NCBI RefSeq assembly: GCF_036178145.1
Contig: NZ_CP108067.1
Location: 5,456,001 to 5,520,000, forward strand
Direction: 5' to 3'
DNA length: 64,000 nucleotides
DNA from: Streptomyces sp. NBC_00273
GTDB taxonomy: Bacteria > Actinomycetota > Actinomycetes > Streptomycetales > Streptomycetaceae
Below the pieces are notes generated by a model. It did no database searches. It was not told the origin of the DNA and saw only the letters and a program-made list of their open reading frames with translations. Positions 1-9,226 of the stretch are shown one piece after another. How positions within the stretch are numbered: the stretch's first letter is position 1; each line of letters starts with the position of its first letter. A program made the position numbers and the translations under genes.

Positions 1-1918
1 AGAGCCCGGGGACTCCGGGGCGCACCGCGCAGATGCCGCGCACCCAGATGTCGACGGGCACTCCCGCCTGGGAGGCCCGGTAGAGCGAGTCGATGAGGGC
101 CTCGTCGACGATCGAGTTCATCTTGAGCCGGACGTAGGCGGGGCGGCCGGCCTTGTGGTGGGCGGCCTCCTTGTCGATCCGCGCGATCAGTCCGTCCCGC
201 AGCGAGCGGGGCGCCACCATCAGCCGGCGGTAGGTCTCGCGGCGCGAGTAGCCGGACAGCCGGTTGAAGAGGTCGGAGAGGTCCGCGCCGACCTGCGGGT
301 CGGCGGTGAGCAGGCCGAGGTCCTCGTAGAGCCGTGCGGTCTTGGGGTGGTAGTTGCCGGTGCCCACGTGCGAGTAGCGGCGCAGCGTCTCGCCCTCCTG
401 GCGGACGACGAGCGACAGCTTGCAGTGGGTCTTGAGGCCGACGAGCCCGTAGACGACGTGGCAGCCGGACTCTTCCAGCTTGCGCGCCCACTTGATGTTG
501 GCCTGCTCGTCGAAGCGGGCCTTGATCTCGACGAGTACGAGGACCTGCTTGCCGGAGTCGGCGGCGTCGATCAGGGCGTCCACGATCGGGGAGTCGCCGG
601 AGGTGCGGTAGAGCGTCTGCTTGATGGCGAGGACGTCCGGGTCGGCGGCGGCCTGCTCCAGGAAGGCCTGCACCGAGGTGGAGAAGGAGTCGTACGGGTG
701 GTGCAGCAGGACGTCCCGCTCGCGCAGCGCGGCGAAGATGTCGGGCGCGGACGCGGACTCGACCTCGGCGAGGTCGCGGTGGGTGCCGGCGACGAACTTC
801 GGGTACTTGAGCTCGGGGATGTCCAGCGAGGCGATCCCGAAGAGGGCGGTCAGGTCCAGCGGGCCGGGCAGCGGGTAGACCTCGGATGCGTTGACCTTCA
901 GCTCCTGCACCAGCAGGTCCAGTACGCCCGGGTCGATGGACTCCTCGACCTCCAGGCGCACGGGCGGGCCGAAGCGGCGCCGCATGAGCTCCTTCTCCAG
1001 GGCCTGGAGCAGGTTCTCGGCGTCGTCCTCCTCGACTTCCAGGTCCTCGTTGCGGGTCACCCGGAACATGTGGTGCGCGAGCACCTCCATGCCGGGGAAC
1101 AGCTCCTCCAGGTGCGCGGCGATGACGTCCTCCAGCGGGACGTAGCGCTGCGGGGAGGCTTCCAGGAAGCGGGACAGGAGCGGCGGGACCTTGACCCGGG
1201 CGAAGTGGCGGTGGCCGCTGACGGGGTTGCGCACGACCACGGCCAGGTTCAGGGAGAGGCCGGAGATGTACGGGAAGGGGTGCGCGGGGTCCACGGCCAG
1301 CGGGGTCAGCACCGGGAAGATCTGGTTGCGGAACAGGGTGAAGAGGCGGGCCTGCTCCTTCTCGGTGAGGTCGGGCCAGCGGATCAGGTGGACGCCTTCC
1401 TCGGCGAGGGCCGGGGAGATGTCCTGCTGGAAGCAGGCGGCGTGCCGGGCCATGAGCTCGCGCGAGCGCGTCCAGATGAGGTCCAGCACCTCGCGGGGCT
1501 GCAGGCCCGAGGCCGAGCGGGTGGCGACACCCGTCGCGATGCGCCGTTTGAGGCCGGCCACGCGCACCATGAAGAACTCGTCGAGGTTGCTCGCGAAGAT
1601 CGCCAGGAAGTTGGCGCGCTCCAGCAGGGGCGTGGTGGGGTCCTCGGCGAGCTCCAGCACCCGTTCGTTGAAGGCGAGCCAGCTGCGCTCCCGGTCGAGG
1701 AAGCGTCCGGGCGGGAGCTCGTCGCCGTCCTTGTCGTCGTCGTAGGCGTCCAGATCCGCGTCGAGATCGGGCTCCAGGTCGACGTGCGGGCGGTGCGCGG
1801 AGATGGAGCCTATGCGGGCGTGGGCTCCGGTGACGGACCGGCCGGGGGCGGCGGCGGGGGTGTGAGACGGGTGCTGGGCGGGGACCTCGGTGGGGCCTGC
1901 GCTGGGCTGGTGGCTCAT
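1..1918 (-). CDS. ppk: Polyphosphate kinase 1 (3' end beyond the window)
   Basis: This gene encodes PPK1, which reversibly transfers the gamma phosphate of ATP onto long-chain polyphosphate. About 639 residues are visible; the C-terminal part lies off the left edge. The N-terminus is low-complexity and Ala/Asp-rich, followed by the typical [13 protein letters not shown] and [20 protein letters not shown] segments (about residues 80-110). The catalytic phosphohistidine segment [14 protein letters not shown] places His at about residue 498. The ATG at 1918 begins MSHQPSAGP. Phosphate regulation is plausible because phoRP lies in the same region. Identity is certain; only the C-terminus cannot be checked. 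Confidence 0.96.
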   Translation of the reverse strand, partial: MSHQPSAGPTEVPAQHPSHTPAAAPGRSVTGAHARIGSISAHRPHVDLEPDLDADLDAYDDDKDGDELPPGRFLDRERSWLAFNERVLELAEDPTTPLLERANFLAIFASNLDEFFMVRVAGLKRRIATGVATRSASGLQPREVLDLIWTRSRELMARHAACFQQDISPALAEEGVHLIRWPDLTEKEQARLFTLFRNQIFPVLTPLAVDPAHPFPYISGLSLNLAVVVRNPVSGHRHFARVKVPPLLSRFLEASPQRYVPLEDVIAAHLEELFPGMEVLAHHMFRVTRNEDLEVEEDDAENLLQALEKELMRRRFGPPVRLEVEESIDPGVLDLLVQELKVNASEVYPLPGPLDLTALFGIASLDIPELKYPKFVAGTHRDLAEVESASAPDIFAALRERDVLLHHPYDSFSTSVQAFLEQAAADPDVLAIKQTLYRTSGDSPIVDALIDAADSGKQVLVLVEIKARFDEQANIKWARKLEESGCHVVYGLVGLKTHCKLSLVVRQEGETLRRYSHVGTGNYHPKTARLYEDLGLLTADPQVGADLSDLFNRLSGYSRRETYRRLMVAPRSLRDGLIARIDKEAAHHKAGRPAYVRLKMNSIVDEALIDSLYRASQAGVPVDIWVRGICAVRPGVPGL

Positions 1919-2010
1919 GACTCCATTCTTCCGCGCACGCGGCAGGACAGGCACGTCGGAAGCGTCGGCCGTCAGTCGGAGTCGGGGCTGCATTGGGGGA
2001 GAGTCGCAAG

Positions 2011-2032
2011 CGCTTCTGAATGCCTGGTTAAT
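2011..2032 (-). promoter_or_regulatory. Weak PHO-box-like pair upstream of ppk
   Basis: Read on the minus strand, two adjacent 11-nt units, ATTAACCAGGC and ATTCAGAAGCG, lie about 95-115 nt upstream of the ppk start. PhoP of Streptomyces binds direct repeats of 11-nt units resembling GTTCACC-like sequence. Both units keep part of that pattern but depart from it at several positions. This is a candidate only. Confidence 0.25.
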
Positions 2033-2156
2033 GGCGTGTGGCTTCCCGGGTCCGGATGGCGCACGAGTCGCCTCCCGGCGGGGTGGCGGGGGATGGTGCG
2101 CTCCCGCGTGCGCGGGTGCGGGTGGCTCCGCATGCGCGCGGGTCGGCGCCGGTGCG

Positions 2157-2298
2157 GGGGCTCCGCCCCCGGGCCCCCGCCGGGCGCTGCCCGGACCCGC
2201 GCCTCAATCGCCGGCGGGGCTGAAAGATCGGGGCTCCGCCCCCGGGCCCCCGCCGGGCGCTGCCCGGACCCGCGCCTCAAACGCCGGCGGGGCTGAAA
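2157..2298. repeat. Two tandem copies of a GC-rich dispersed intergenic repeat
   Basis: Two nearly identical units with a 73-bp period (2157-2225 and 2230-2298) fill the gap between ppk and mshD. Each runs from a GGGGCTCCGCC block through a CGCCTCAA block to CGCCGGCGGGGCTGAAA. The units differ mainly at one base (CAATCG versus CAAACG). Related copies occur at about 34103-34224, 38508-38546 and 61375-61668, always between genes. The remainder of 1919-2156 holds the ppk leader and no gene that I can see. Confidence 0.8.
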
Positions 2299-2316
2299 AC
2301 GGCGCGGCAGGGGCAG

Positions 2317-3243
2317 TCAGCTTTCGGTGCGGTACATCAGGTCGACCTCGTGGGTGGTGAAGCCGAGGCCCTCGTATACGGCCAGGGCCGCCGGGTTGTC
2401 GGCGTCCACGTAGAGCATGGCCGTCGGCAGGCCCTGGGCCGCCAGGTGGCGCAGGCCGATCGCGGTGAGGGCCTTGCCGAGGCCGCCGCCCTGGGCGCCC
2501 GGGCGGACGCCGACCACGTAGACCTCGCCCAGCTGCTCCGCCGCGTGGACCTTCGTCCAGTGGAAGCCGACGAGCTCGCCGTCGCGCTCCGCGAGGAAGA
2601 AGCCCTTGGGGTCGAACCACGGCTGCGCGATCCGGTCGTCCAGGTCGCGCTGGGTCAGCGAGCCCTGCTCGGGGTGATGGGCGAAGGCGGCCGCGTTCGC
2701 CGCGAGCCAGGCCTTGTCGTCGGTGCCGGGCACGAAGGTCCGTACGGTCACCCCCGGCGGGAGCACCGGCTCCGGCAGCGGGTCCCCGCCGGCCAGCGGC
2801 CGGCGCAGCTGGCGCAGCTCGCGGAAGAGGGTCAGGCCGAGCACCTGTGCGAGGTGCCGGGCGGCCGACTTGCCGCCGTGCGCCCATACCCGCAGCCGCT
2901 TGCCGGAGGCGGCCAGCAGGGCCGTGCCCATGGCCCGCCCGTGTCCGCGACCGCGCAGGGCCGGGTGGACGACGAGTTCGGCGGCCGGGGCCTCCACCGG
3001 GTCGGTGTCCTCCAGTTGCCCGTAGGCGGAGAGCCGGCCGCCCTCGGTGAGCAGGAAGTGCCGGATCCCCTCGCGCGGTCCGCCGCGCAGCTGGAGCCGG
3101 CCCTGTTCGGACACGGCGGTGGTGCCGTCGGTGCGCGCCGCGTCCTCGATCAGGTCGAGCACGGCGATCGCCTGTTCCTCCGTCAACTCGTCGAGGGTGT
3201 GAATCTGCCGTCCCGGCTCCAGGGCCGCTGCTGCGTCAGTCAT
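2317..3243 (-). CDS. mshD: Mycothiol synthase (tandem GNAT acetyltransferase)
   Basis: MshD catalyses the last step of mycothiol synthesis, acetylating Cys-GlcN-Ins with acetyl-CoA in the cytosol. The 308-residue protein has two GNAT halves. The N-terminal one carries VHPALRGRGHGRAMGTALL (about 92-110), and the C-terminal one carries VGVRPGAQGGGLGKALTAIGL with the DADNPAALAVYEGLGF tail (about 240-300), the pattern of characterised MshD. Length is normal. The start ATGACTGACGC at 3243 is the only good in-frame choice. mshA of the same pathway lies at 36.6 kb. It is transcribed alone. Confidence 0.95.
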   Translation of the reverse strand: MTDAAAALEPGRQIHTLDELTEEQAIAVLDLIEDAARTDGTTAVSEQGRLQLRGGPREGIRHFLLTEGGRLSAYGQLEDTDPVEAPAAELVVHPALRGRGHGRAMGTALLAASGKRLRVWAHGGKSAARHLAQVLGLTLFRELRQLRRPLAGGDPLPEPVLPPGVTVRTFVPGTDDKAWLAANAAAFAHHPEQGSLTQRDLDDRIAQPWFDPKGFFLAERDGELVGFHWTKVHAAEQLGEVYVVGVRPGAQGGGLGKALTAIGLRHLAAQGLPTAMLYVDADNPAALAVYEGLGFTTHEVDLMYRTES

Positions 3244-3407
3244 GGCACGAGCCTACGACCGCTGTGGGTGACGGGCGGAGTGCGGGCGCGAGTCCTTCTT
3301 TTGTACGTAACCAACGCGATACCCCTACCCCCTGGTAGAGCTACGCGCGTTGACCTTAGGCTTCGGCGGACCTCCCACGTTCTACCGCTGTCGCATAAGG
3401 GGACTAC

Positions 3408-5222
3408 ATGTCAGTGACGCCACAACGGCACCGCCGAACCCGCCGGTTGACCCTCACCGCCCTCGCCGTCACGGCCGGGGCCGGGGCCATGGTCGCCGCC
3501 GCACTTCCGGCCGGTGCCGCGAGTGGTGGCGGTGCGGCCAAGAGCCGGACCGTCGATGTGCAGATGCTGTCGTTCAACGACTTCCACGGCACGCTGGAGC
3601 CCCCGCAGGGCTCGTCCGGCACCGTGACCGAGCGTCAGGCCGACGGCACCACGAAGGCCATACCCGCGGGCGGTGTCGAGTACCTCGCGACCAGCCTGCG
3701 CGAGGCCCGCAAGGGGCACGAGTACTCCGTCACGGCCGCGGCCGGCGACATGATCGGCGGCAGCCCGATGCTGTCCGGTCTCTTCCACGACGAGCCCACC
3801 GTCGAGGCGCTGAACAAGCTGAAGCTGGACGTCACCAGCGTCGGCAACCACGAGTTCGACGAGGGCAAGACCGAGCTGCGCCGCATGGCGTACGGCGGCT
3901 GCCACCCGGTCGACGGCTGCTTCGAGTTCGGCAAGGAGTACACGGGCACCGAGTTCAAGTACCTCGCCGCGAACGTCACCGACGAGAAGACCAAGCGTCC
4001 GCTGATGTCGCCCACCTTCATCTGGAAGAAGGGCGACGTGAAGATCGGCTTCATCGGCGTCACCCTGGAGGGCACTCCGGACGTCGTGACCGCCGACGGG
4101 GTCAAGGGCCTCAAGTTCGGCGACGAGGTCGAGACGATCAACAAGTACGCCGCCGAGCTGAACAAGCAGGGCGTGAAGTCGATCGTCGCGCTGATCCACG
4201 AGGGCGGCCTGCCCGCCAGCGGCGCGTACAACTACGACTGCAACGTCCCGGGGGCCGGCGCCGGCGTCTCGGGCGCCATCGTGGACATCGCGAAGAACAT
4301 CGACCCGAAGGTCGACGCGCTGGTCACCGGCCACACGCACCAGGCGTACGCGTGTAACATCCCCGACCCGGCCGGCAACCCGCGCATGGTGACCTCGGCC
4401 GCCTCTTACGGCCGCGCGTTCACGGACACCACGCTGACGTACGACCGCCAGACCAAGGACATCGTCCGCACCGCGGTCTCCGCGCCCAAGCCGGTCACCA
4501 AGGCCGTCACCCGGGACGTGCCCAAGGCCCCGGACATGACCGAGCTGATCACCCGCTGGAACGCGCTCGCGGCCCCGGTCGCCGGCCGTCCGATGGGCTA
4601 CATCTCGGCGGACATCGCGGGCCGCGGCTCCGAGGCCCCGGAGAAGCCGCTCGGCGACCTGATCGCCGACGCGCAGCTGGAAGCCACGGCCCCGGCAGCC
4701 AAGGGCGGCGCGCAGCTCGCCCTCATGAACCCGGGCGGCATCCGTGCCGACCTGGCCTACAAGGCCGCGGGTGCCGAGGGCGACGGCGTCGTGACGTACG
4801 GCGAGTCCTACACGGTCCAGCCGTTCAACAACCTGATGAACATCGTGGACCTGACGGGCGCGCAGCTGATCACCGCGCTCCAGCAGCAGGTGACCGGCCC
4901 GGTCAACGGCCCGAACCCGAAGATCCTCCAGGTCTCGAAGGGATTCACCTACACCCTGGACATGACGAAGACGGGCGCGGACCGCATCGTCGTGGACTCG
5001 GTGAAGCTGAACGGCGCGGCGATCGACCCCGCCAAGACCTACCGGGTCGCGATGAACGAGTTCCTCGCGGGCGGCGGTGACGGCTTCACCGTCCTGAAGG
5101 ACCACAAGAACAAGCTGGTCGGCGTGCCCGACCTGGAGGCGTTCAACGCCTTCCTGGGCAAGTCGACGGCGGCGGCCCCGATCGCCCCACCGGCGGCGAA
5201 CCGCATCACCGTCATCAAGTAA
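3408..5222 (+). CDS. Secreted 5'-nucleotidase / metallophosphoesterase
   Basis: The 604-residue exported enzyme dephosphorylates nucleotides outside the cell. A signal sequence with a twin-arginine-like RRLTLTALA and an Ala-rich core ends near residue 40. The metallophosphoesterase domain shows SFNDFHG (metal-binding DxH), GDMIGG, GNHEFDEG and GHTHQAY. The C-terminal 5'-nucleotidase domain shows NPGGIRADL, QPFNNLMN and FLAGGGDGF. It is monocistronic and ends in a strong hairpin. The upstream gap carries a small dyad CTACC-CCCT-GGTAG at 3325-3338. Scavenging of organic phosphate is the likely role; I did not find a convincing PHO box. Confidence 0.92.
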   Translation: MSVTPQRHRRTRRLTLTALAVTAGAGAMVAAALPAGAASGGGAAKSRTVDVQMLSFNDFHGTLEPPQGSSGTVTERQADGTTKAIPAGGVEYLATSLREARKGHEYSVTAAAGDMIGGSPMLSGLFHDEPTVEALNKLKLDVTSVGNHEFDEGKTELRRMAYGGCHPVDGCFEFGKEYTGTEFKYLAANVTDEKTKRPLMSPTFIWKKGDVKIGFIGVTLEGTPDVVTADGVKGLKFGDEVETINKYAAELNKQGVKSIVALIHEGGLPASGAYNYDCNVPGAGAGVSGAIVDIAKNIDPKVDALVTGHTHQAYACNIPDPAGNPRMVTSAASYGRAFTDTTLTYDRQTKDIVRTAVSAPKPVTKAVTRDVPKAPDMTELITRWNALAAPVAGRPMGYISADIAGRGSEAPEKPLGDLIADAQLEATAPAAKGGAQLALMNPGGIRADLAYKAAGAEGDGVVTYGESYTVQPFNNLMNIVDLTGAQLITALQQQVTGPVNGPNPKILQVSKGFTYTLDMTKTGADRIVVDSVKLNGAAIDPAKTYRVAMNEFLAGGGDGFTVLKDHKNKLVGVPDLEAFNAFLGKSTAAAPIAPPAANRITVIK

Positions 5223-5240
5223 CCCCCGCACACAGCGCGC

Positions 5241-5280
5241 CCGAAGGGGCGGTGGGCCGGTCGGCCCACCGCCCCTTCGG
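5241..5280. terminator. Perfect 18-bp hairpin between convergent genes
   Basis: Arms CCGAAGGGGCGGTGGGCC (5241-5258) and its exact complement (5263-5280) enclose a 4-nt loop. The hairpin lies just after the nucleotidase stop and about 40 nt beyond the end of the convergent hydrolase gene, so it probably terminates both transcripts. Confidence 0.85.
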
Positions 5281-5320
5281 CGTTTCCCCGGGCACCCCCG
5301 TGGCGCGGGGACCGGACGGA

Positions 5321-6109
5321 TCAGAGGGTGGCGAGGAACGTCCCGACCGCGGTGTGGAAGGCGTCCGGGTCGGTGAAGGGCACGAAGTGGTCGCCGTTCA
5401 GGGGGGTGTACGAGGTCTCGGGGCGGCGCGCGACCATCGCGTCGGCGGTGTCCTGGCGCAGGGCCTGGCTGTGGATGGCGTGGATCAGTACGGCCGGGCA
5501 GGTGCTCGCGAGCCAGGTGTCCCAGTGGTCGCCCCGGCAGGCCTCGATGGAGTCGAGCATGTCCCGGGGGTGGAACGGCAGCCGCCAGCCCTCGCCGGAG
5601 GGGAGCGGGCGCAGGGCTTGTTCGACGAACTGGGCGCCCACCGGACCGGCGGCTTCGAGGAGTTCCTCGCGGGTGGGGGCGGTGTACCGCATGCCGTGCA
5701 GGAAGTCGAAGAGGGGGCCCTCGGTGGTGGGGTGGATCTCGACGGTGGCGTCGACGTCGATGAGTGCGGAGATCCGGTCGGGGTGGGCGGCGGCGAGGTG
5801 GTAGGCGTTGAGGCCGCCGAGGGAGTAGCCGAGGAGGGCCACGGGGGCGTCCAGGCCGAGGTGGTCGAGGAGGGCGACGGCGTCGCGGACGTAGCCCTCG
5901 CGGCGGTAGTGCGGGGCCCGGTCGGAGCTGCCGTGGCCGCGCTGGTCGGGGGCGATGACCCGCCAGGCGTCGCCGAGGTGCGCGGCGAGTCCGGCGAAGG
6001 CGAGGCCCTCGGACAGGCCGCCGTGCAGGGCCAGCAGCGGGCGGCCGGTGCCGCCGGAGTCCACGTAGGACAGGGTGCGGTCGTCGATCTTCATCTCGTG
6101 GCGCTGCAT
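5321..6109 (-). CDS. Alpha/beta hydrolase
   Basis: This is a 262-residue alpha/beta-hydrolase-fold protein. Visible are the HGG oxyanion-loop segment (LLALHGGLSEG, about residue 30), DQRGHGSSD, the nucleophile elbow GYSLGG (Ser about 100) and the catalytic His in NGDHFVPF near the C-terminus. The start at 6109 (MQRHEMKIDD) is fixed by a strong GGGGAGGA site 6-7 nt upstream. The open frame continues further upstream but crosses the divergent promoter. It is transcribed divergently from a TetR gene, so its substrate class is probably sensed by that regulator. Specificity is unknown. Confidence 0.85.
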   Translation of the reverse strand: MQRHEMKIDDRTLSYVDSGGTGRPLLALHGGLSEGLAFAGLAAHLGDAWRVIAPDQRGHGSSDRAPHYRREGYVRDAVALLDHLGLDAPVALLGYSLGGLNAYHLAAAHPDRISALIDVDATVEIHPTTEGPLFDFLHGMRYTAPTREELLEAAGPVGAQFVEQALRPLPSGEGWRLPFHPRDMLDSIEACRGDHWDTWLASTCPAVLIHAIHSQALRQDTADAMVARRPETSYTPLNGDHFVPFTDPDAFHTAVGTFLATL

Positions 6110-6166
6110 GGTGGTCCTCCCCGTTTCGTCGATCGTCTGATCTGCCGGTGCTCGAAGCCTGCCAGT

Positions 6167-6212
6167 ATTTGGGCAAGCGCGCAATACAATCGTCTTGCGC
6201 GCTTGCCCAAAT
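6167..6212. promoter_or_regulatory. Perfect inverted-repeat operator between hydrolase and TetR genes
   Basis: Arms ATTTGGGCAAGCGCGCAA (6167-6184) and the exact reverse complement (6195-6212) are separated by the 10 bases TACAATCGTC. It lies 58 nt from the hydrolase start and 24 nt from the tetR start, ideally placed to control both divergent promoters. The long arms suggest two dimers bound side by side. Confidence 0.85.
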
Positions 6213-6235
6213 TGGGGCGCGGCTACGATCCCGGC

Positions 6236-6805
6236 ATGGGAAATCGCGAGGACCTGCTGGCCGGAGCGCGGCGCTGCCTGGAGGAGAAGGGCTACCTGCG
6301 CACGACCGTGCGGGACGTCGCCACGGCGGCGGGGGTGAGCATGGCCGCGATCGGCTACCACTTCGGATCCCGGGAGGCTCTCCTCAACCAGGCCCTGTTC
6401 GCCGCCATGGAGGAGTGGGCAGCGGGGTCCGGCCGGCTCACCGGTGAGGGCGAGACCGCGGGGGAGCGCTACGCCGACACCTGGGACCGCAAGATCCGCG
6501 ACTTCGGCGAGATGCGCTGGCTCTGGCTGGCTTCCGTGGAGGCCTTCGTCCATGCGCAGTCCTCGCCCGAACTGCTCGCGATCCTCGCCGAGGGGCAGCG
6601 CCGCAACCGGCGGATGGTGGCCGCGGCCCTGCGCGGGGTGCCGCTGGAAGAGGTTTCCGAGGCGGACGTACGGGCCCTCGGCTCGATGCACATCGCGCTG
6701 CTCAGCGGGGTGATGGTGCAGACCCTGACCGATCCGGAGCAGGCTCCCGACGGCCGGGACCTCCTCCAGGGGCTGCGGTCCATGGTCGAGTTGCTCGAAA
6801 GCTGA
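6236..6805 (+). CDS. TetR-family regulator
   Basis: This 189-residue regulator has a typical N-terminal helix-turn-helix (TTVRDVATAAGVSMAAIGYHFGSREALLNQAL, about residues 23-53) followed by an all-helical ligand domain (about 75-189). It starts with ATGGGAAATCGC at 6236, 24 nt after the operator dyad. TetR repressors usually control themselves and a divergent gene, here the alpha/beta hydrolase at 5321-6109. The ligand is not predictable from sequence. Confidence 0.9.
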   Translation: MGNREDLLAGARRCLEEKGYLRTTVRDVATAAGVSMAAIGYHFGSREALLNQALFAAMEEWAAGSGRLTGEGETAGERYADTWDRKIRDFGEMRWLWLASVEAFVHAQSSPELLAILAEGQRRNRRMVAAALRGVPLEEVSEADVRALGSMHIALLSGVMVQTLTDPEQAPDGRDLLQGLRSMVELLES

Positions 6806-6880
6806 CCGCTACCGACAGGTAGTAATGCTGACGTGTGCACGCCATAATCCGGCCATCATCGGGTCGGCGGAGGGGCGGGC

Positions 6881-7801
6881 ATGGGCATCGGCACGCGCAC
6901 GGACACGGGCACGGGCATGCGCACGGAGACGGGCACGGGCATGGGCCGGCGGGCGTTCCTGGCCGGAGCACTGGCCGCCGGCACGGCCCTCGGACTGGGG
7001 GCCGCTCCGGCCTCGGCCGCGACGCTCGGCACCCAGGACTGGATGGCCGGCCTCGGCGACTCCACCGCCCTCCAACGCATGACCATCCCCGGCACCCACG
7101 ACTCCGGTGCCACCAAGGGCGGCCTCTACGTCGCCTGCCAGAACACCTCGATCGCCCAGCAGCTCGACTTCGGCATCCGCTTCCTCGACGTCCGCTGCCG
7201 GGTCACGGGCGGCTCCTTCGCCATCCACCACGCGGCCTTCTTCCAGGACCTGATGTTCGGGGACGTCCTCGTCGCCTGCTGGAACTTCCTCGCCGCGCAC
7301 CCCTCCGAGACCGTCCTGATGCGCGTCAAGCAGGAGTACTCCGGGGAGAGCGACGCCACCTTCCGCGCCGTCTTCGACGACTACCTGAACAACCGCGGCT
7401 GGCGACCCCTGTTCCGGATCGCCGACACCCTGCCCACCCTCGGACAGGCCCGCGGCAAGGTGGTCCTGCTCGCCGACAACGGCGGCCTGCCGGGCCTGCG
7501 CTACGGCGACGGCAACGTCTTCGACATCCAGGACGACTACAACACCGAGCCCTTCGCCAAGCGCGGCCGGATCGAGAACCACTTCCGCAAGGCCGTCCAG
7601 CAGCCCGGCAAGCTCTTCGTGAACTACGTCAGCACCGCGGCGTACATGCCGCCGCGCTGGAACTCCGACCGGCTCAACCCACAGGTGCACTCGTTCGTCG
7701 ACGGCGGGGAGCTGACCGGCCGGACCGGCCTCGGCGTCGTCCCGATGGACTTCCCGAACACCCGCTCCGGCCTGGTCGCCTCACTGATCCGGCACAACTG
7801 A
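6881..7801 (+). CDS. Secreted phosphatidylinositol-specific phospholipase C-like protein
   Basis: This 306-residue protein has a PI-PLC X domain. IPGTHDSGA (about residue 70) supplies the first catalytic His and AIHHAAFF the second (about 112). Export is likely by Tat: GRRAFLAGALAAG gives an RRxFL-type motif, with cleavage after ASA near residue 46. The start at 6881 is supported by GGAGGGG at 6869-6875. It is preceded by a Gly/Thr/Arg repeat encoded by short direct repeats, and inner ATGs at codons 13 and 22 are alternatives. The stop overlaps the end of the convergent sensor-kinase gene by 21 nt. Confidence 0.88.
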   Translation: MGIGTRTDTGTGMRTETGTGMGRRAFLAGALAAGTALGLGAAPASAATLGTQDWMAGLGDSTALQRMTIPGTHDSGATKGGLYVACQNTSIAQQLDFGIRFLDVRCRVTGGSFAIHHAAFFQDLMFGDVLVACWNFLAAHPSETVLMRVKQEYSGESDATFRAVFDDYLNNRGWRPLFRIADTLPTLGQARGKVVLLADNGGLPGLRYGDGNVFDIQDDYNTEPFAKRGRIENHFRKAVQQPGKLFVNYVSTAAYMPPRWNSDRLNPQVHSFVDGGELTGRTGLGVVPMDFPNTRSGLVASLIRHN

Positions 7802-9226
7802 CGGATCGGAGGGCGGCGGGGTCGGCGCCCCCGGGATGCGGAGCACCGCCTCCGTGCCCGGGCCGCCGTCGGCCGCCGCCCGCAGTTCGGCGCTGCCGCC
7901 CGCGCGCGCCGCCGTACGGGCCACGATCGACAGGCCCAGCCCGCTGCCGGGCAGGGCACGGGCCGACTCGGACCGCCAGAACCGCTCGAAGACGTGCGGA
8001 AGGTCCTCGTCCGGGATGCCCGGACCGTGGTCCCGTACGGTGAGCTCGCCCGCCCGCAGCGTCACCGCGACCGTGCCGCCCTGCGGGCTGAACTTCACCG
8101 CGTTGTCCAGGACGTTGACCACCGCCCGCTCCAGCGCCGCCGCCTCGCCCCGTACGTACCAGGGCCGCAGGTCCGAGTCGAAGCGCAGCTCCGGACCGCG
8201 CAGCCGGACCCGGGACAGCGCGGCCCCGGCGATCTCGTGCAGGGCGACCACCTGGAGCGGGCTCCCCGCTCCGGCGTCCGGTCGCGACAGCTCCTGCAGG
8301 TCGCCGATCAGCGAGGCCAGCTCCGTCATCTGCGCCTTGACCGAGGCCAGCAGCTCCCGCCGGTCGTCGGGCGGGATGGCCCGGCCGGTCTCCTCGCTGC
8401 GGGCGAGCAGCTCGATGTTGGTGCGCAGCGAGGTCAGCGGGGTGCGCAGCTCGTGGCCGGCGTCCGCGATCAGCTGGGCCTGGCGTTCCTGGGAGGAGGC
8501 GAGGGCCGCCGTCATCGAGTTGAAGGACCGCGACAGGCGGGCGATCTCGTCGTCGCCCGTATGCGGGATCCGTACCGTCAGGTCCTCGGTCCGGGCGATG
8601 TGCTCGACCGCGTCGGTCAGTTCGTCGACGGGCTGCAGTCCCGTTCGGGCCACCCACAGGCCGGCCGCGCCCGCGCCGACGGCTCCGATGCCGCACACCA
8701 GGAGCAGCACCCAGGCCAGGGTGGACAACGGCTTGTCGATGTCGGCGAGCGGTTTGGCGATGGAGACGCCGCAGCAGACCTGGCCGGTGTTGGGGGTCAC
8801 CACCGGGAGCGTGTAGACGCGCATCTCGACGCCTTCGGAGGTCGTCACGGTCTGCAGGGTCTTGCCCCGCCTGCCCACCGCGATCTCCTTGTCGGCCTCG
8901 GTCACGGGCAGGGCGGTCGGCCCGGCGATCCAGCAGTGCCTGCCGCCGGGCAGGACGAGCTGGACGGTCGCGCCCAGGTTCCCGGCGATCTGCTGCAGGG
9001 GCTGCTGCGGCGGAGGGAGGCAGTCGTTCTGCACCAGGGTCCGGCTCACCTCGACGCTGACGTTCGTCGCCATCAGGGAGCGGTCCAGCTGGTCGCGCAG
9101 CTGGGTGCGGACCATCACCCAGGACACCGCCGCCACGGCCGCGACCGCGAGCGCCACCGCCACCGTGACCAGCAGGGCGAGGCGGGAGCGCAGCGGCAGC
9201 GCGCGGAATCTGGCCGTCGGGCTCAC
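7781..9226 (-). CDS. Two-component sensor histidine kinase
   Basis: The 481-residue membrane sensor kinase has TM1 at about 15-38, an extracytoplasmic sensor region with several Cys residues (for example VCCGV), TM2 at about 165-190, HAMP, the H-box [13 protein letters not shown], and the ATPase boxes [16 protein letters not shown] and GSGLGLSIV. It starts at a GTG (9226) whose GTGA overlaps the response-regulator stop, so the two are translationally coupled. With the upstream S1C protease the order is protease-regulator-kinase, recalling mprA-mprB-pepD of mycobacteria. An envelope-stress role is inferred from that. Confidence 0.93.
   Translation of the reverse strand: MSPTARFRALPLRSRLALLVTVAVALAVAAVAAVSWVMVRTQLRDQLDRSLMATNVSVEVSRTLVQNDCLPPPQQPLQQIAGNLGATVQLVLPGGRHCWIAGPTALPVTEADKEIAVGRRGKTLQTVTTSEGVEMRVYTLPVVTPNTGQVCCGVSIAKPLADIDKPLSTLAWVLLLVCGIGAVGAGAAGLWVARTGLQPVDELTDAVEHIARTEDLTVRIPHTGDDEIARLSRSFNSMTAALASSQERQAQLIADAGHELRTPLTSLRTNIELLARSEETGRAIPPDDRRELLASVKAQMTELASLIGDLQELSRPDAGAGSPLQVVALHEIAGAALSRVRLRGPELRFDSDLRPWYVRGEAAALERAVVNVLDNAVKFSPQGGTVAVTLRAGELTVRDHGPGIPDEDLPHVFERFWRSESARALPGSGLGLSIVARTAARAGGSAELRAAADGGPGTEAVLRIPGAPTPPPSDPSVVPDQ

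Noticed and set aside
155..2296. 713-codon open frame on the plus strand opposite ppk
   Set aside because: It is the antisense shadow of ppk, kept open by third-position GC; its translation is low-complexity Gly/Val/Glu with no domain.
3411..6176. 921-codon minus-strand frame across the 5'-nucleotidase and hydrolase region
   Set aside because: It overlaps two well-supported genes, translates into Arg/Pro- and Val/Gly-rich sequence and has no family features.
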